A DNA stretch of 64,000 nucleotides from Aliarcobacter sp. GTDB lineage: Bacteria > Campylobacterota > Campylobacteria > Campylobacterales > Arcobacteraceae. Shown piece after piece: positions 27,596 to 36,892 of the stretch. Position 1 is the first letter of the stretch; the number at the start of each line of letters is the position of its first letter. A model generated the notes under the pieces. That model was not told where the DNA came from and searched no databases. It saw only the letters and a program-made list of their open reading frames with translations. Position numbers and translations under genes: made by a program. The stretch lies in NCBI GenBank assembly GCA_028688995.1, contig JAQTXB010000005.1, forward strand, positions 101,816 through 165,815, in the 5' to 3' direction.

Positions 27596-29047
27596 ATGGC
27601 AAAGATAAAAAAAGTACTTATTGCAAATAGAGGGGAAATCGCTCTTAGAATCATTAGAGCTTGTAAAGAGCTAGAAATTGGTAGCGTTGCTATATTTTCA
27701 GAAGTTGATGTTGAAGGTATTTGGGTTAGAAAAGCTGATGAATGTTATCCAATTATGGGAGATGTTATTAAAGCTTATCTTGAATATGACAATATCATTT
27801 CAATTGCAAAAAAAGCTGGTTGTGATGCGATTCACCCAGGTTATGGATTTTTAAGTGAAAATGCAGATTTTGCAAGAGCATGTGAAGCAAATGGAATTAT
27901 TTTTATTGGACCAAAACCAGATCACATTGAATTATTCGGTGATAAAATGGCTTCTAAAGTTGCTATGAAAAAAGTTGGAGTTCCAGTATTAGAAGGAACT
28001 GATGAGCCAATCGTTAATATCAACGAAGGTGAAAAAATCGCAAGAGAAATTGGTTTCCCAATCATCATCAAAGCTGCGTTTGGTGGTGGAGGACGTGGTA
28101 TGAGAATTGTAAAAGCTGAAAAAGATTTCAGAGAAATGTTCGAAAGTGCTACAAATGAATCTATGAAATATTTTGGTAGAGGTGAAGTTTTCATCGAAAA
28201 ATATGTTGAAAATCCAAGACATATTGAAATCCAAGTAATTGCTGATAAATACGGAAATGTTCTTCATTTAGGAGAAAGAGATTGTTCAATCCAAAGAAGA
28301 CACCAAAAAGTTATCGAAATTGCTCCAAGTCCAAGACTTAACAATGAAACAAGAAAAGAACTTTACAGAATTGCTACAAAAGCAATGTTCAAATTAGGAT
28401 ACGAAAGTGTTGGAACTGTTGAGTTCTTAGTTGATGAACAAGATAACATTTATTTCATCGAAATGAATACAAGAGTTCAAGTTGAGCATCCAGTAACTGA
28501 AACAATCACTGGTGTTGATATTATTCAAAGAATGATTGAAATTGCAGAGGGTGATAAATTAATATTCTTACAAGAAGAGATTCAATTTAGAGGTTATGCA
28601 ATTGAGTTCAGAATTAATGCTGAAAACCCACAAAAAAACTTTATGCCAGGAACTGGAACAGTAAGTAAATATTTAACTCCTGGAGGTCCTGGTGTTAGAC
28701 TTGATACAAGTGTTTACACAGGATATAAAGTTCCAGCAAACTACGATTCAATGATTGGAAAACTAATTGTTTGGTCATTAGATTGGAAAGGTGCTGTAAA
28801 AAAAGCAAAAAGAGCTTTAGATGAATTCTACATCGAAGGTTTTCCTACAAATATTCCATTACATAGAGAAATCGTAAGAGATGAAGATTTTATTAATGGT
28901 AAATTTAATACAAGTTATTTAGATAAAAAAATGGAAATTTTCACTCTTCATAGTGAAGATAATATTAAAAAAGAAGAAGAAAAAGTAGCAAATATTATGA
29001 AATTAATGGATGCTATTAAAAAACACAAACTTACAGTAAAACATTAA
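27596..29047 (+). CDS. accC: Biotin carboxylase subunit AccC
   Basis: It carboxylates biotin on AccB with ATP and bicarbonate, the first step of fatty acid synthesis. The N-terminal domain is KVLIANRGEIALRIIRACKE. The ATP-grasp glycine loop is KAAFGGGGRGMRIVKAE. Further marks are ENPRHIEIQVIADK, FIEMNTRVQVEHPVTE and GYAIEFRINAENP. Length is 483 residues, somewhat over the usual 450, with extra lysine-rich C-terminal residues. accB is not adjacent. Three phased repeats lie upstream, and a hairpin overlaps the stop. Confidence 0.93.
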   Translation: MAKIKKVLIANRGEIALRIIRACKELEIGSVAIFSEVDVEGIWVRKADECYPIMGDVIKAYLEYDNIISIAKKAGCDAIHPGYGFLSENADFARACEANGIIFIGPKPDHIELFGDKMASKVAMKKVGVPVLEGTDEPIVNINEGEKIAREIGFPIIIKAAFGGGGRGMRIVKAEKDFREMFESATNESMKYFGRGEVFIEKYVENPRHIEIQVIADKYGNVLHLGERDCSIQRRHQKVIEIAPSPRLNNETRKELYRIATKAMFKLGYESVGTVEFLVDEQDNIYFIEMNTRVQVEHPVTETITGVDIIQRMIEIAEGDKLIFLQEEIQFRGYAIEFRINAENPQKNFMPGTGTVSKYLTPGGPGVRLDTSVYTGYKVPANYDSMIGKLIVWSLDWKGAVKKAKRALDEFYIEGFPTNIPLHREIVRDEDFINGKFNTSYLDKKMEIFTLHSEDNIKKEEEKVANIMKLMDAIKKHKLTVKH

Positions 29048-29069
29048 TAACCTCTTTTGAGGTTATTAA
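29044..29069 (+). terminator. Hairpin at the end of accC
   Basis: TTAATAACCTC and GAGGTTATTAA form a perfect 11-bp stem with a TTTT loop that includes the accC stop codon. The T-run after it is weak, so termination may be partial. Confidence 0.6.
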
Positions 29070-29104
29070 CTCCCCTTTAATCAAAACAATGTAACAATCT
29101 TTCT

Positions 29105-29335
29105 ATGAAAGACTTAAAAGAATTTATTATAAAACTAATTATCAGTGCTATAGTTTTAGCTATTGCATTTTCATATCTTGAGAAAAAACCTCCGGTGAAT
29201 ACTATTCAATTTCCAGTAAGAACTCAAGATACATATACTACACCAACGCCATCACAGCTACAATGGCATGACCATTTTAAAGGTGTGGAAAATCTACCTT
29301 CTAAACCAAAAGTTCAACCAAAAGAAGATAATTAA
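29105..29335 (+). CDS. Small single-pass membrane protein
   Basis: Residues 7-24 (FIIKLIISAIVLAIAFSY) form one membrane helix. A 50-residue proline- and threonine-rich tail follows (PVNTIQFPVRTQDTYTTPTP). The 76-residue frame starts with ATG without a clear ribosome site. I do not recognise it. It lies between accC and the GAF-PAS-GGDEF-EAL gene on the same strand. Confidence 0.55.
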   Translation: MKDLKEFIIKLIISAIVLAIAFSYLEKKPPVNTIQFPVRTQDTYTTPTPSQLQWHDHFKGVENLPSKPKVQPKEDN

Positions 29336-29401
29336 AATATTTTAGCTTATTATCATATTTATAATTGTATCATTAAATAATATTGTAATTTTGAGGGGAA
29401 T

Positions 29402-31558
29402 ATGTTAGAAGATAGTTGCTATAAAATTGATGAAAATGATGAAAATGAAGAGATAATACTCTCATCTAATGAATATAATCAAATTCTAAACATTCAACAA
29501 CAAATTTTAGAAATGATTGCCTCTCACTATCAAACATCTGAAATTTTAGCAAAACTTTGTTCTCTTGCTGAATCACTTCTACCTAACTCTGTAGCTTCTA
29601 TTATGATTAAAAATAAAGAAACAGGTTTAATGAGTGTAAGAATAGCTCCATCTATTCCACAAATTGCACAAGATAGACTTGCAAATCTAAAACCAGGTCC
29701 ACATGGTGGCTCATGTGGAAATGCTGTATTTAAAAATCAACCCCAATTTGTTCAAAATACTTTTACCGATGATAGATGGCAAAATCTTCGTCAAGTTGCA
29801 GTAGATTTTAATATTTGCTCTTGTTGGTCAATGCCAATAAGAGATAAAGCTAAAAAAGCAATTGGTTCATTTGCCCTTTCATCTTTTGAACACAGAGCTC
29901 CAAATCTTTTTCATATAAAATTATTAAGAACAGCAGCTTCAATTGTAAGTATAATTTTAAAAGATGAAGAGATGGAAAAACGAAATAAACTCTTCTCAAA
30001 TGCCATGAAAAACTCTGCTGATGGAATTTTGATAACAGATGAAAAGAACTTAATTATTGAAGTTAATAATGCTATTACTAATATTTATGGTTACTCAAAA
30101 GAAGAATTAATAGGGAAAAATCCGAAAATATTTGCATCAAGAGAATATAGTAAAAGCTTTTATAAAAATATGTGGGATGATTTAAATCGTAACTCTAAAT
30201 GGAATGGAGAAATTGTAAATAAGAAAAAAGATGGTTCATTAATAACTCAATGGATTAGTATTACTGCCTTACATGATGAAAACAATTTAGCACACAATTA
30301 CTTAGCCATGTTTACAGACTTAACGCCATTAAAAGAGGCTCAAAATAAAATGGCTTTTATGGCTTACCATGATCCACTAACTAATCTTTACAATAAAAGT
30401 TATTTACAAAATATATTAAAAACCCAAGAAGATAAAACATTAATTCTTTTAAATATAAATAACTTCAGTTATATAAATACTGCTTATGGATTTGATATTG
30501 GTGATGAAATTTTAATAAATGTATCTAATATATTAGAAAAACATTTTCAAATAGATACCCTTTGCAAAATCAATTCTGATGAATTTGCACTTGTATTTAA
30601 TAAAAGAATTCCAATTAGTGAGAAGATTTTAGAAATACAAAATTATTTTATGAAAAATCTAATAAACATAGAAAAAATTAAATTAAACATAACTTTCTCG
30701 TATGGTGCAGTTTCAGGAAAAAATAATCTTCTTAGAAAAGCAGCTTCTGCTTTAAAAGAAGCAAAAGAAAATGGTAAAAATAGATTTGAAATTTTTGAAC
30801 AAAATAGTAATGATGATTATTTAAAAAGAGAAGCCTTTATTAACTATACAAATCTTATAAAAAATGCTTTAGACTATAATCAAGTAGTTCCTTTTTTCCA
30901 AGGTATTTATGATAATAACAATAACTCTATTACAAAATATGAAGCCTTAGCTAGAATAGTATTAGAAGATAGAGTTGTTTCTCCTTATGAATTTTTAGAA
31001 CCAGCAAAACTATCTGGATTATTACCTGAAATTACTAAAGTAATGATTGACAAAACTATGAAAACAATGTCAAGTAATAATCATGAATTTTCAATAAATA
31101 TCACTGAAGATGATTTAGCTGAAGGATATTTAAATGAATATCTAGATGAAAAAATAGCTTTTTATAAAATAAATCCAAGAAGAGTAATTCTTGAAATTTT
31201 AGAAGGGGTAAGTTCAACTGGTAAAAAAAACCATATTAACCAATTAACTCTCTTGAAAAAAAGTGGATTTAAAATTGCGATTGATGACTTTGGAGCTGAA
31301 TATTCAAACTTTGAGAGAATTTTGGATTTAGATATTGATTACATAAAAATTGATGCAAAATATATAAAAGATATTGATACAAATAAAAGGAGTTACGAAA
31401 TAGTAAGAGCAATTAGTTTTTTTGCTAAGAATGTAAACATACCTTGTATTGCTGAATTTGTTCATAATGAAAGTGTTCAAAAATTTGTTAAAGATTTAGG
31501 GATTAACTATTCTCAAGGATACTATTTTTCAGAACCTAAAAAAGAATTGATAAATTAA
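29402..31558 (+). CDS. GAF-PAS-GGDEF-EAL protein, probable c-di-GMP phosphodiesterase
   Basis: This soluble 718-residue protein has a GAF domain (about 35-190, with PGPHGGSCGNAVFKNQPQFV), a PAS domain (about 200-315), a GGDEF domain (about 325-475) and an EAL domain (about 485-718). The GGDEF motif is degenerate (INSDEF), so cyclase activity is unlikely. The EAL side keeps KYEALARI, the Asn in FSINIT, LEILEG, IDDFGAEYSNF, IKIDAKYI and YSQGYYFSEP, consistent with an active phosphodiesterase lowering c-di-GMP. GGGGAA precedes the ATG. No operon partner follows. Confidence 0.9.
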   Translation: MLEDSCYKIDENDENEEIILSSNEYNQILNIQQQILEMIASHYQTSEILAKLCSLAESLLPNSVASIMIKNKETGLMSVRIAPSIPQIAQDRLANLKPGPHGGSCGNAVFKNQPQFVQNTFTDDRWQNLRQVAVDFNICSCWSMPIRDKAKKAIGSFALSSFEHRAPNLFHIKLLRTAASIVSIILKDEEMEKRNKLFSNAMKNSADGILITDEKNLIIEVNNAITNIYGYSKEELIGKNPKIFASREYSKSFYKNMWDDLNRNSKWNGEIVNKKKDGSLITQWISITALHDENNLAHNYLAMFTDLTPLKEAQNKMAFMAYHDPLTNLYNKSYLQNILKTQEDKTLILLNINNFSYINTAYGFDIGDEILINVSNILEKHFQIDTLCKINSDEFALVFNKRIPISEKILEIQNYFMKNLINIEKIKLNITFSYGAVSGKNNLLRKAASALKEAKENGKNRFEIFEQNSNDDYLKREAFINYTNLIKNALDYNQVVPFFQGIYDNNNNSITKYEALARIVLEDRVVSPYEFLEPAKLSGLLPEITKVMIDKTMKTMSSNNHEFSINITEDDLAEGYLNEYLDEKIAFYKINPRRVILEILEGVSSTGKKNHINQLTLLKKSGFKIAIDDFGAEYSNFERILDLDIDYIKIDAKYIKDIDTNKRSYEIVRAISFFAKNVNIPCIAEFVHNESVQKFVKDLGINYSQGYYFSEPKKELIN

Positions 31559-31560
31559 AT

Positions 31561-32424
31561 TCAAGATTTCTTTTTAGAAAATATTGTAAGTAAGATTCCT
31601 GCAAATATCATCACTGTTGATAAAAACAGTGTAATTGTTAAACTTTCATTTAAAAAGACAATACTAATTACTATAGAAATAACTGGCACAAATAACTGAA
31701 TTATTCCAGCAGTAATTAACTGCATTTTAGGTAACACTTCATACCATAACAAATATCCAATAGCAGAAGTTAAACTTCCAGAAATAAATGCTAAAAAAAT
31801 TCCTTTTTCACTTACAAAACTATTTTCAGGGGAAAATAGAATATAAAAAATCACCACAAAAATGATTGCCTTTGCAAAATTATCTGTAGTGTTATATAAA
31901 GAATCTGAAGATTTTTTTCCAAGAACCGTATAAACTGCCCAAGAAATTCCAGCAATTATCATTAAAAAAGCGTGAAATAAAGAGAGTTCAAAACTCTGCT
32001 TTGGATATAAAAGATATATCAATCCAGCTATTGCTAGAAATATTCCAGCAATTTTTTGCAAGTTAATCTTTTCTTTATGAAATAGAGAAAAGATTACCAT
32101 TACAAGTTGAACAACAGCAAAAAGTAAAAGTGTTCCAAGACCTGCTTCGATGTTTAAAAAAGAGTAAGAAAAACATATTGCATAAGAAAAAAGCATTAAA
32201 GAACTAAGCCAATTTGTTTTAATTGAAAAATGTAATTTTTTTCTTTTGTATAAATAAATTAAAATAAGTGTGATTGCACCAAAAAAAATTCTATACATTG
32301 TAAAAGAAAAGGCATCAATAAAATTATTTGATAAAGCAAATTTACAAAATATTGAATTAAGTGCTAGAAAAAGTAGCGATAACAATAAAAAAAGAATAAA
32401 TTTGAGATTTATAATTTGATTCAT
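31561..32424 (-). CDS. DMT/EamA-family transporter
   Basis: The 287-residue protein has ten predicted membrane helices arranged as two EamA repeats (for example LLLSLLFLALNSIFCKFALS and, in the second repeat, FLAFISGSLTSAIGYLLWYE). EamA proteins export amino acids or other small metabolites; the substrate is unknown. On the transcript a long hairpin ends three bases before the ATG, and no ribosome site is seen outside it. It is convergent with the GAF-PAS gene. Confidence 0.88.
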   Translation of the reverse strand: MNQIINLKFILFLLLSLLFLALNSIFCKFALSNNFIDAFSFTMYRIFFGAITLILIYLYKRKKLHFSIKTNWLSSLMLFSYAICFSYSFLNIEAGLGTLLLFAVVQLVMVIFSLFHKEKINLQKIAGIFLAIAGLIYLLYPKQSFELSLFHAFLMIIAGISWAVYTVLGKKSSDSLYNTTDNFAKAIIFVVIFYILFSPENSFVSEKGIFLAFISGSLTSAIGYLLWYEVLPKMQLITAGIIQLFVPVISIVISIVFLNESLTITLFLSTVMIFAGILLTIFSKKKS

Positions 32425-32427
32425 TTT

Positions 32428-32466
32428 TATACTATATCATAAAAATTTCTTTTATGATGTAGTATA
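32428..32466 (-). terminator. Long hairpin between the RND operon and the EamA gene
   Basis: TATACTATATCATAAAA and TTTTATGATGTAGTATA pair over 17 bp with one mismatch and a five-base loop. It begins 16 bases after the tolC-like stop and ends three bases before the EamA ATG on the minus strand. It probably ends the efflux transcript and may also block EamA translation from read-through. Confidence 0.65.
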
Positions 32467-32482
32467 AATTTGAAAATTGTTC

Positions 32483-33736
32483 TTAATAAGTCTCTTTTTC
32501 TATGATTCTATCAAGTGTTGAGATTGCTATAAATTTGTCAAAATAGGCTCTGTTAAAACCTTGTTTTGCTTGTGTTAATAAATAATTTGCATCTGTCAAA
32601 TCTGTACTTGTAGAAACACCTTCATCAAATCTGTTTTTAACAATACCATAATTTTCTGTAGCTTGTAATAGTGCTAATTTTGAAGTTTCTAGATTTTCAT
32701 TTGCAACTTCATAATTTGATTTTGCATTTTCATATTGAAGTTTTATATCTAGTTTTGTTTTTTCAAGTTGTGATTTTGAACTTAGATATTTTGTTTTATA
32801 AATAGTACTTAAAGAAGAATCATATCCACCATTGTATAAATTCCAAGTTGCAGTTACATTTGCAATATTTTGATTATCTTCTTTATTTTCAAGTTTTTTT
32901 GATACTTCATCATAATATTTATTATGAGATACAGAAGCATCAACTTTTGGATAATATCCTGATTTTGCAGATTTTTCTAACTGTTTAATAGATTCTAAAT
33001 TCATTTGTAAAGCTTGAATTTCACTTCTGTTTTCAAGTAATTTTTCATCATAAACAGAACTTTGAATAGCTTGTTCATTTAGTTTTTCAATAGTCTCTTT
33101 TTCTAAATTCATTCCACCTAAAATATTTGATAGTTGAAATTTAGCTACTTTCAAATCTCCTTGAGCTTTTACTACATTTTGTTTTGCACTTGACATATTT
33201 ACTTGAACTTGAAGTAAATCATTTTTTGCAATTAAACCTTGATTGTATCTATTTTGTGAATCTTCAAACTGTTCTTGAAATAATTTATATGCACTATTGT
33301 AAGTTTCAAGAGCATTCTGTTTATCAAGATAGTTTATATAAGCCGTTTTTGTATTTAAAACAATATCTTGTTTTGTTGCATTTAATGAATATTGCGATGA
33401 AGCTGATAGATAAATTGCTGATTCTTTTGAAGCTAAATCTTTAAATCCATTAAATAAATTGTATGATAATTTTAAACTAGCAACTCCCTCATCTGATTCA
33501 AATCCTACATTTGCTTTATCTGTATTTGTAAAACCATAAGAGGCATCTAATTTTGGTAAATTATTTGCATTATTTAATTTCACATTTTCTAAACTCTCAA
33601 TATAGTCGTAATTTTTACCTTGAACTTCAAAGTTATTTTTCAAAGCTGTTGCTACTGCTTCATCAAGTGTTAAAGCATTTACATTAACAGCTAAAAAAGC
33701 TGTTAATGATAGTGTTAATAATTTTATTTTTTTCAT
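32483..33736 (-). CDS. TolC-family outer-membrane efflux protein
   Basis: A signal peptide (MKKIKLLTLSLTAFLAVNVNA) is followed by two repeated outer-membrane efflux domains (about 22-210 and 220-417), with the repeat start LTLDEAVATALKNNFEVQ. The long helices form the periplasmic tunnel. At 417 residues the size is normal for a TolC-type protein. It is the last gene of the TetR-DUF2798-MFP-RND-TolC operon and follows the RND gene by 13 bases. Confidence 0.93.
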   Translation of the reverse strand: MKKIKLLTLSLTAFLAVNVNALTLDEAVATALKNNFEVQGKNYDYIESLENVKLNNANNLPKLDASYGFTNTDKANVGFESDEGVASLKLSYNLFNGFKDLASKESAIYLSASSQYSLNATKQDIVLNTKTAYINYLDKQNALETYNSAYKLFQEQFEDSQNRYNQGLIAKNDLLQVQVNMSSAKQNVVKAQGDLKVAKFQLSNILGGMNLEKETIEKLNEQAIQSSVYDEKLLENRSEIQALQMNLESIKQLEKSAKSGYYPKVDASVSHNKYYDEVSKKLENKEDNQNIANVTATWNLYNGGYDSSLSTIYKTKYLSSKSQLEKTKLDIKLQYENAKSNYEVANENLETSKLALLQATENYGIVKNRFDEGVSTSTDLTDANYLLTQAKQGFNRAYFDKFIAISTLDRIIEKETY

Positions 33737-33749
33737 AAATATTTTCCTT

Positions 33750-36700
33750 TTATGATTTACTTACATCTACATTTTGAACTGATTTTTCATCAGGATTTGC
33801 TCTTTTCTCTAATTTAATAAAAAACATTAAAAGAGCCGGTGTAACAAATATAGTAAATACTGTTGAAAGTGTAAGTCCACCTGTAATTACTGAACCTAAA
33901 CCTCTATAAAATTCACTTCCAGGTCCTGGAATTAAAACCAATGGTAACATTCCAAAAATAGAAGTTAAAGAACTCATATAAATAGGTCTAATTCTTGTTC
34001 TTGTAGCTTCAATAACTGCTGCTTTATGTTCATAGCCCTCATCTCTAATTAGATTTAAACTTTGATGAACAATTAAAATAGCATTATTTACAACGATTCC
34101 AATTAAAATAATAAACCCAAGCATTGTTAAAACATCTAAAGGTTGTGGCTCAATAAATTTATTTGTTAAAGCAAGTCCTATAAATCCACCAGCAGTTGCA
34201 AGAGGAACTGTAAACATAATAACTATTGGATATAAGAAATTCCCAAATAATGCTGCCATTAATAAATATATAATTATTAAAGCCAAAATAAAGTTCATAC
34301 TTAACATTCCAATTGTTTCTGTTAATTTATCTGCTGCTCCACTAATTCCTATTTCAACATTTTTTGAAATTTTTCCATCTTTTTCCATACTTTCAATTGC
34401 ACCACTTAAAATAGTCATTGTCTCTTGAATAGTCATATTAACAGGTGGTGTTACTTGTAAAGTAATAGTTCTTTTTCCATCTAAGTGCCTAATTTCACTA
34501 ATTCCTGTTGTATCAAATGCACTAGCAAGTGAAGACATTGGAACTAATGATCCATTTGGAACAACAACTTGCGCTGATAAAATATCTTCAGGAGTTTTTA
34601 TTTGTTCATCATTTGCTTTTAAAACTAAATCTATTTTTTTCTTTCCATCTTGTTCAAAGTCTGATATTTTTCTTCCACTCATTAAAACATCTGCCATAAT
34701 ACCTAAATCACTAGAACTTAAATTTAGAGCTTTTAAAGCATCCTGATTTGGTTTTATTCTAACTTCTGGATAAAGTAACTCAATAGATGGAACTGGCCGC
34801 ACTTGTGCTCCCGAAATTGCTCCACTAGCTGCCATAAATAATTGAGTTCCTACATTTGCAATATCCTCAATCTTTTCACCACTAATATCAATATTAACTG
34901 TTTTACCCTCACCAATATCATCTTCAAAAACACCTGATTGTAAAGATACTCCAAACACTGATGGAAGTGAATTTACAATTGGCCTAAAAAATGGTATTAA
35001 TTCCCTTGCACGGCTTTCATGCATTGAAGTTGCACCAAATAAACTAAAATCTCCAAAAGAGACAAAAAATGCTCTATTTATTCCTGGAACTCCATCTACA
35101 TCTTTATTTATATTTGGCTCAACTTTTTTCATCAAATATGCACCCATGTTATATCTTTCTTCATAAGAAAGACCAGGAGGAGTGATTAAAATATTAAAAA
35201 TTAAGTTTTTATTTCCTTGTGGTAAATAATCCATTTTAGGAAATAAAGAAATAATAATTAAAGCTGAAAATATACCTAAGCTTCCTATTGTTATTAACTT
35301 GTTCATTGTTGTTTTTAATGACCATTTAATTATTCTCATAAATAAATTTACAAATTTATTCCCAAATCTTGTTAATGAACTGTCACCTCGTGGCTCTTTT
35401 CCTGAAATACTTGCAAATTTTTTCCAAAGCATTGGTATAACTGTAATTGAAACAAATAAAGAGAACAATACAGATGATGTAACAGCAATTGCAATATCTT
35501 TAAATAACTGCCCTGCTTCATCTTGTAAAAAGATAATTGGAATAAATACAGCCATTGTTGTAGATGAACTAGCAACTAAAGCTCCCCAAACCTCTTTTGT
35601 TCCTTTGTAAGCTGCATCACTTACACTCATTCCCTCTTTTCTGTGTCTATCAATATTTTCTAATACAACAATTGCACTATCAACTAACATACCAACAGCA
35701 AAGGAGATTCCAGCTAGTGAAATGGTATTTAAACTTCTTCCTAACCATGATAGAACAATAAATGTTCCAATTACTGAAATAGGAATTGCCACGGCAACAA
35801 CTGCTGTTGGAGAAGCAGCTCTTAAAAATAGTATTAAAATTATTACAGCTAAGAGTCCTCCAACTAAAATATTTTGTTGCACTAAATCAACTGAACCAAC
35901 GATATATGGCCTTTGGTCATATATCCATCTCATATTTAAACCCTCTTTTTTAAGAGTTGTTTCATTTAGTTCATTTACAACTTTTTCTACATCATTTGTA
36001 AGTTGTACAATATTCGCATCAGCACTTGGCTGAACACCTAAAAATATTCCATCTTTACCAAAAAACATAGCAACTGTGCTTGGAGTTTCATATCCAAAAT
36101 CAACTGTTGCCACATCTCCTACTGTTACTCTTTGTTCTCTATTTGAAACTAGAATGACATCTTTTATATCTTGTGGTGATAAAAATTTATGTACTGTTCT
36201 AATTCTATATGAACGTCTACCCATATTTTGAGTTCCAGCAGAAATATCTACATTCTCTGCTTGTAAAATATCAATAACTTGCGGAATTGTAAGATTATAA
36301 GCTGCAAGTTTATTTACATCAAGATTTACTTGCATCTCTTGCTCTCGTCCACCTCCATCCATAGTTCCTGAAACTCCATCAACTCTTTTAATAAGTGGTT
36401 TTATTTCATTATTAAAATATGTTCTATATTCATCAATATTTCTTTTATTATCATCTAAAGTTTGTAACATCATCCAAATAACTGGACTTGCAGTTGCAGT
36501 TTCTATAATTGGTTCATCTACATTATCAGGATAAGAACTAACTTCATTTAGTTTGTTTGAAACATCTTGAAGTGCTACTCTAATATCAGTTCCCAGTTTA
36601 AAAGTAAGTTTCACTTCTCCTGAATTATCTGTTGAAGAAGACTCATATTCTAATAAATTATTTAAACTTTTTAAAGCATCTTCTTGCTCTTCTATAATTT

Positions 36701-36884
36701 CTCGCTCTATTTCATAAGGCGTTGCACCTGGCCATACTGTTGTGATTTTAATCTCTGGTTTTGAAACATTTGGAGTTAATTGGTAAGGTAAATTACCAAG
36801 TGATATAAATCCAAATAAAACCACAATCAAAACTGAAACAATAATAGTTACAGGATTTTTAATTGAAAATTTTATTAAATCCAT
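33750..36884 (-). CDS. RND efflux permease
   Basis: The 1044-residue inner-membrane protein has the RND layout: a first helix (NPVTIIVSVLIVVLFGFISL), a large porter domain, helices 2-6, a second porter domain and helices 8-12. It uses proton motive force to export drugs or similar compounds. Helix 4 reads AVGMLVDSAIVVLENIDRHR, so the second Asp of the usual DD pair is Ser. Helix 10 reads GIVVNNAILIVHQSL and lacks the usual Lys. These changes mark a separate subfamily from AcrB/CmeB. It follows the fusion-protein gene by eight bases. Confidence 0.94.
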   Translation of the reverse strand: MDLIKFSIKNPVTIIVSVLIVVLFGFISLGNLPYQLTPNVSKPEIKITTVWPGATPYEIEREIIEEQEDALKSLNNLLEYESSSTDNSGEVKLTFKLGTDIRVALQDVSNKLNEVSSYPDNVDEPIIETATASPVIWMMLQTLDDNKRNIDEYRTYFNNEIKPLIKRVDGVSGTMDGGGREQEMQVNLDVNKLAAYNLTIPQVIDILQAENVDISAGTQNMGRRSYRIRTVHKFLSPQDIKDVILVSNREQRVTVGDVATVDFGYETPSTVAMFFGKDGIFLGVQPSADANIVQLTNDVEKVVNELNETTLKKEGLNMRWIYDQRPYIVGSVDLVQQNILVGGLLAVIILILFLRAASPTAVVAVAIPISVIGTFIVLSWLGRSLNTISLAGISFAVGMLVDSAIVVLENIDRHRKEGMSVSDAAYKGTKEVWGALVASSSTTMAVFIPIIFLQDEAGQLFKDIAIAVTSSVLFSLFVSITVIPMLWKKFASISGKEPRGDSSLTRFGNKFVNLFMRIIKWSLKTTMNKLITIGSLGIFSALIIISLFPKMDYLPQGNKNLIFNILITPPGLSYEERYNMGAYLMKKVEPNINKDVDGVPGINRAFFVSFGDFSLFGATSMHESRARELIPFFRPIVNSLPSVFGVSLQSGVFEDDIGEGKTVNIDISGEKIEDIANVGTQLFMAASGAISGAQVRPVPSIELLYPEVRIKPNQDALKALNLSSSDLGIMADVLMSGRKISDFEQDGKKKIDLVLKANDEQIKTPEDILSAQVVVPNGSLVPMSSLASAFDTTGISEIRHLDGKRTITLQVTPPVNMTIQETMTILSGAIESMEKDGKISKNVEIGISGAADKLTETIGMLSMNFILALIIIYLLMAALFGNFLYPIVIMFTVPLATAGGFIGLALTNKFIEPQPLDVLTMLGFIILIGIVVNNAILIVHQSLNLIRDEGYEHKAAVIEATRTRIRPIYMSSLTSIFGMLPLVLIPGPGSEFYRGLGSVITGGLTLSTVFTIFVTPALLMFFIKLEKRANPDEKSVQNVDVSKS

Positions 36885-36892
36885 GATTTGTC

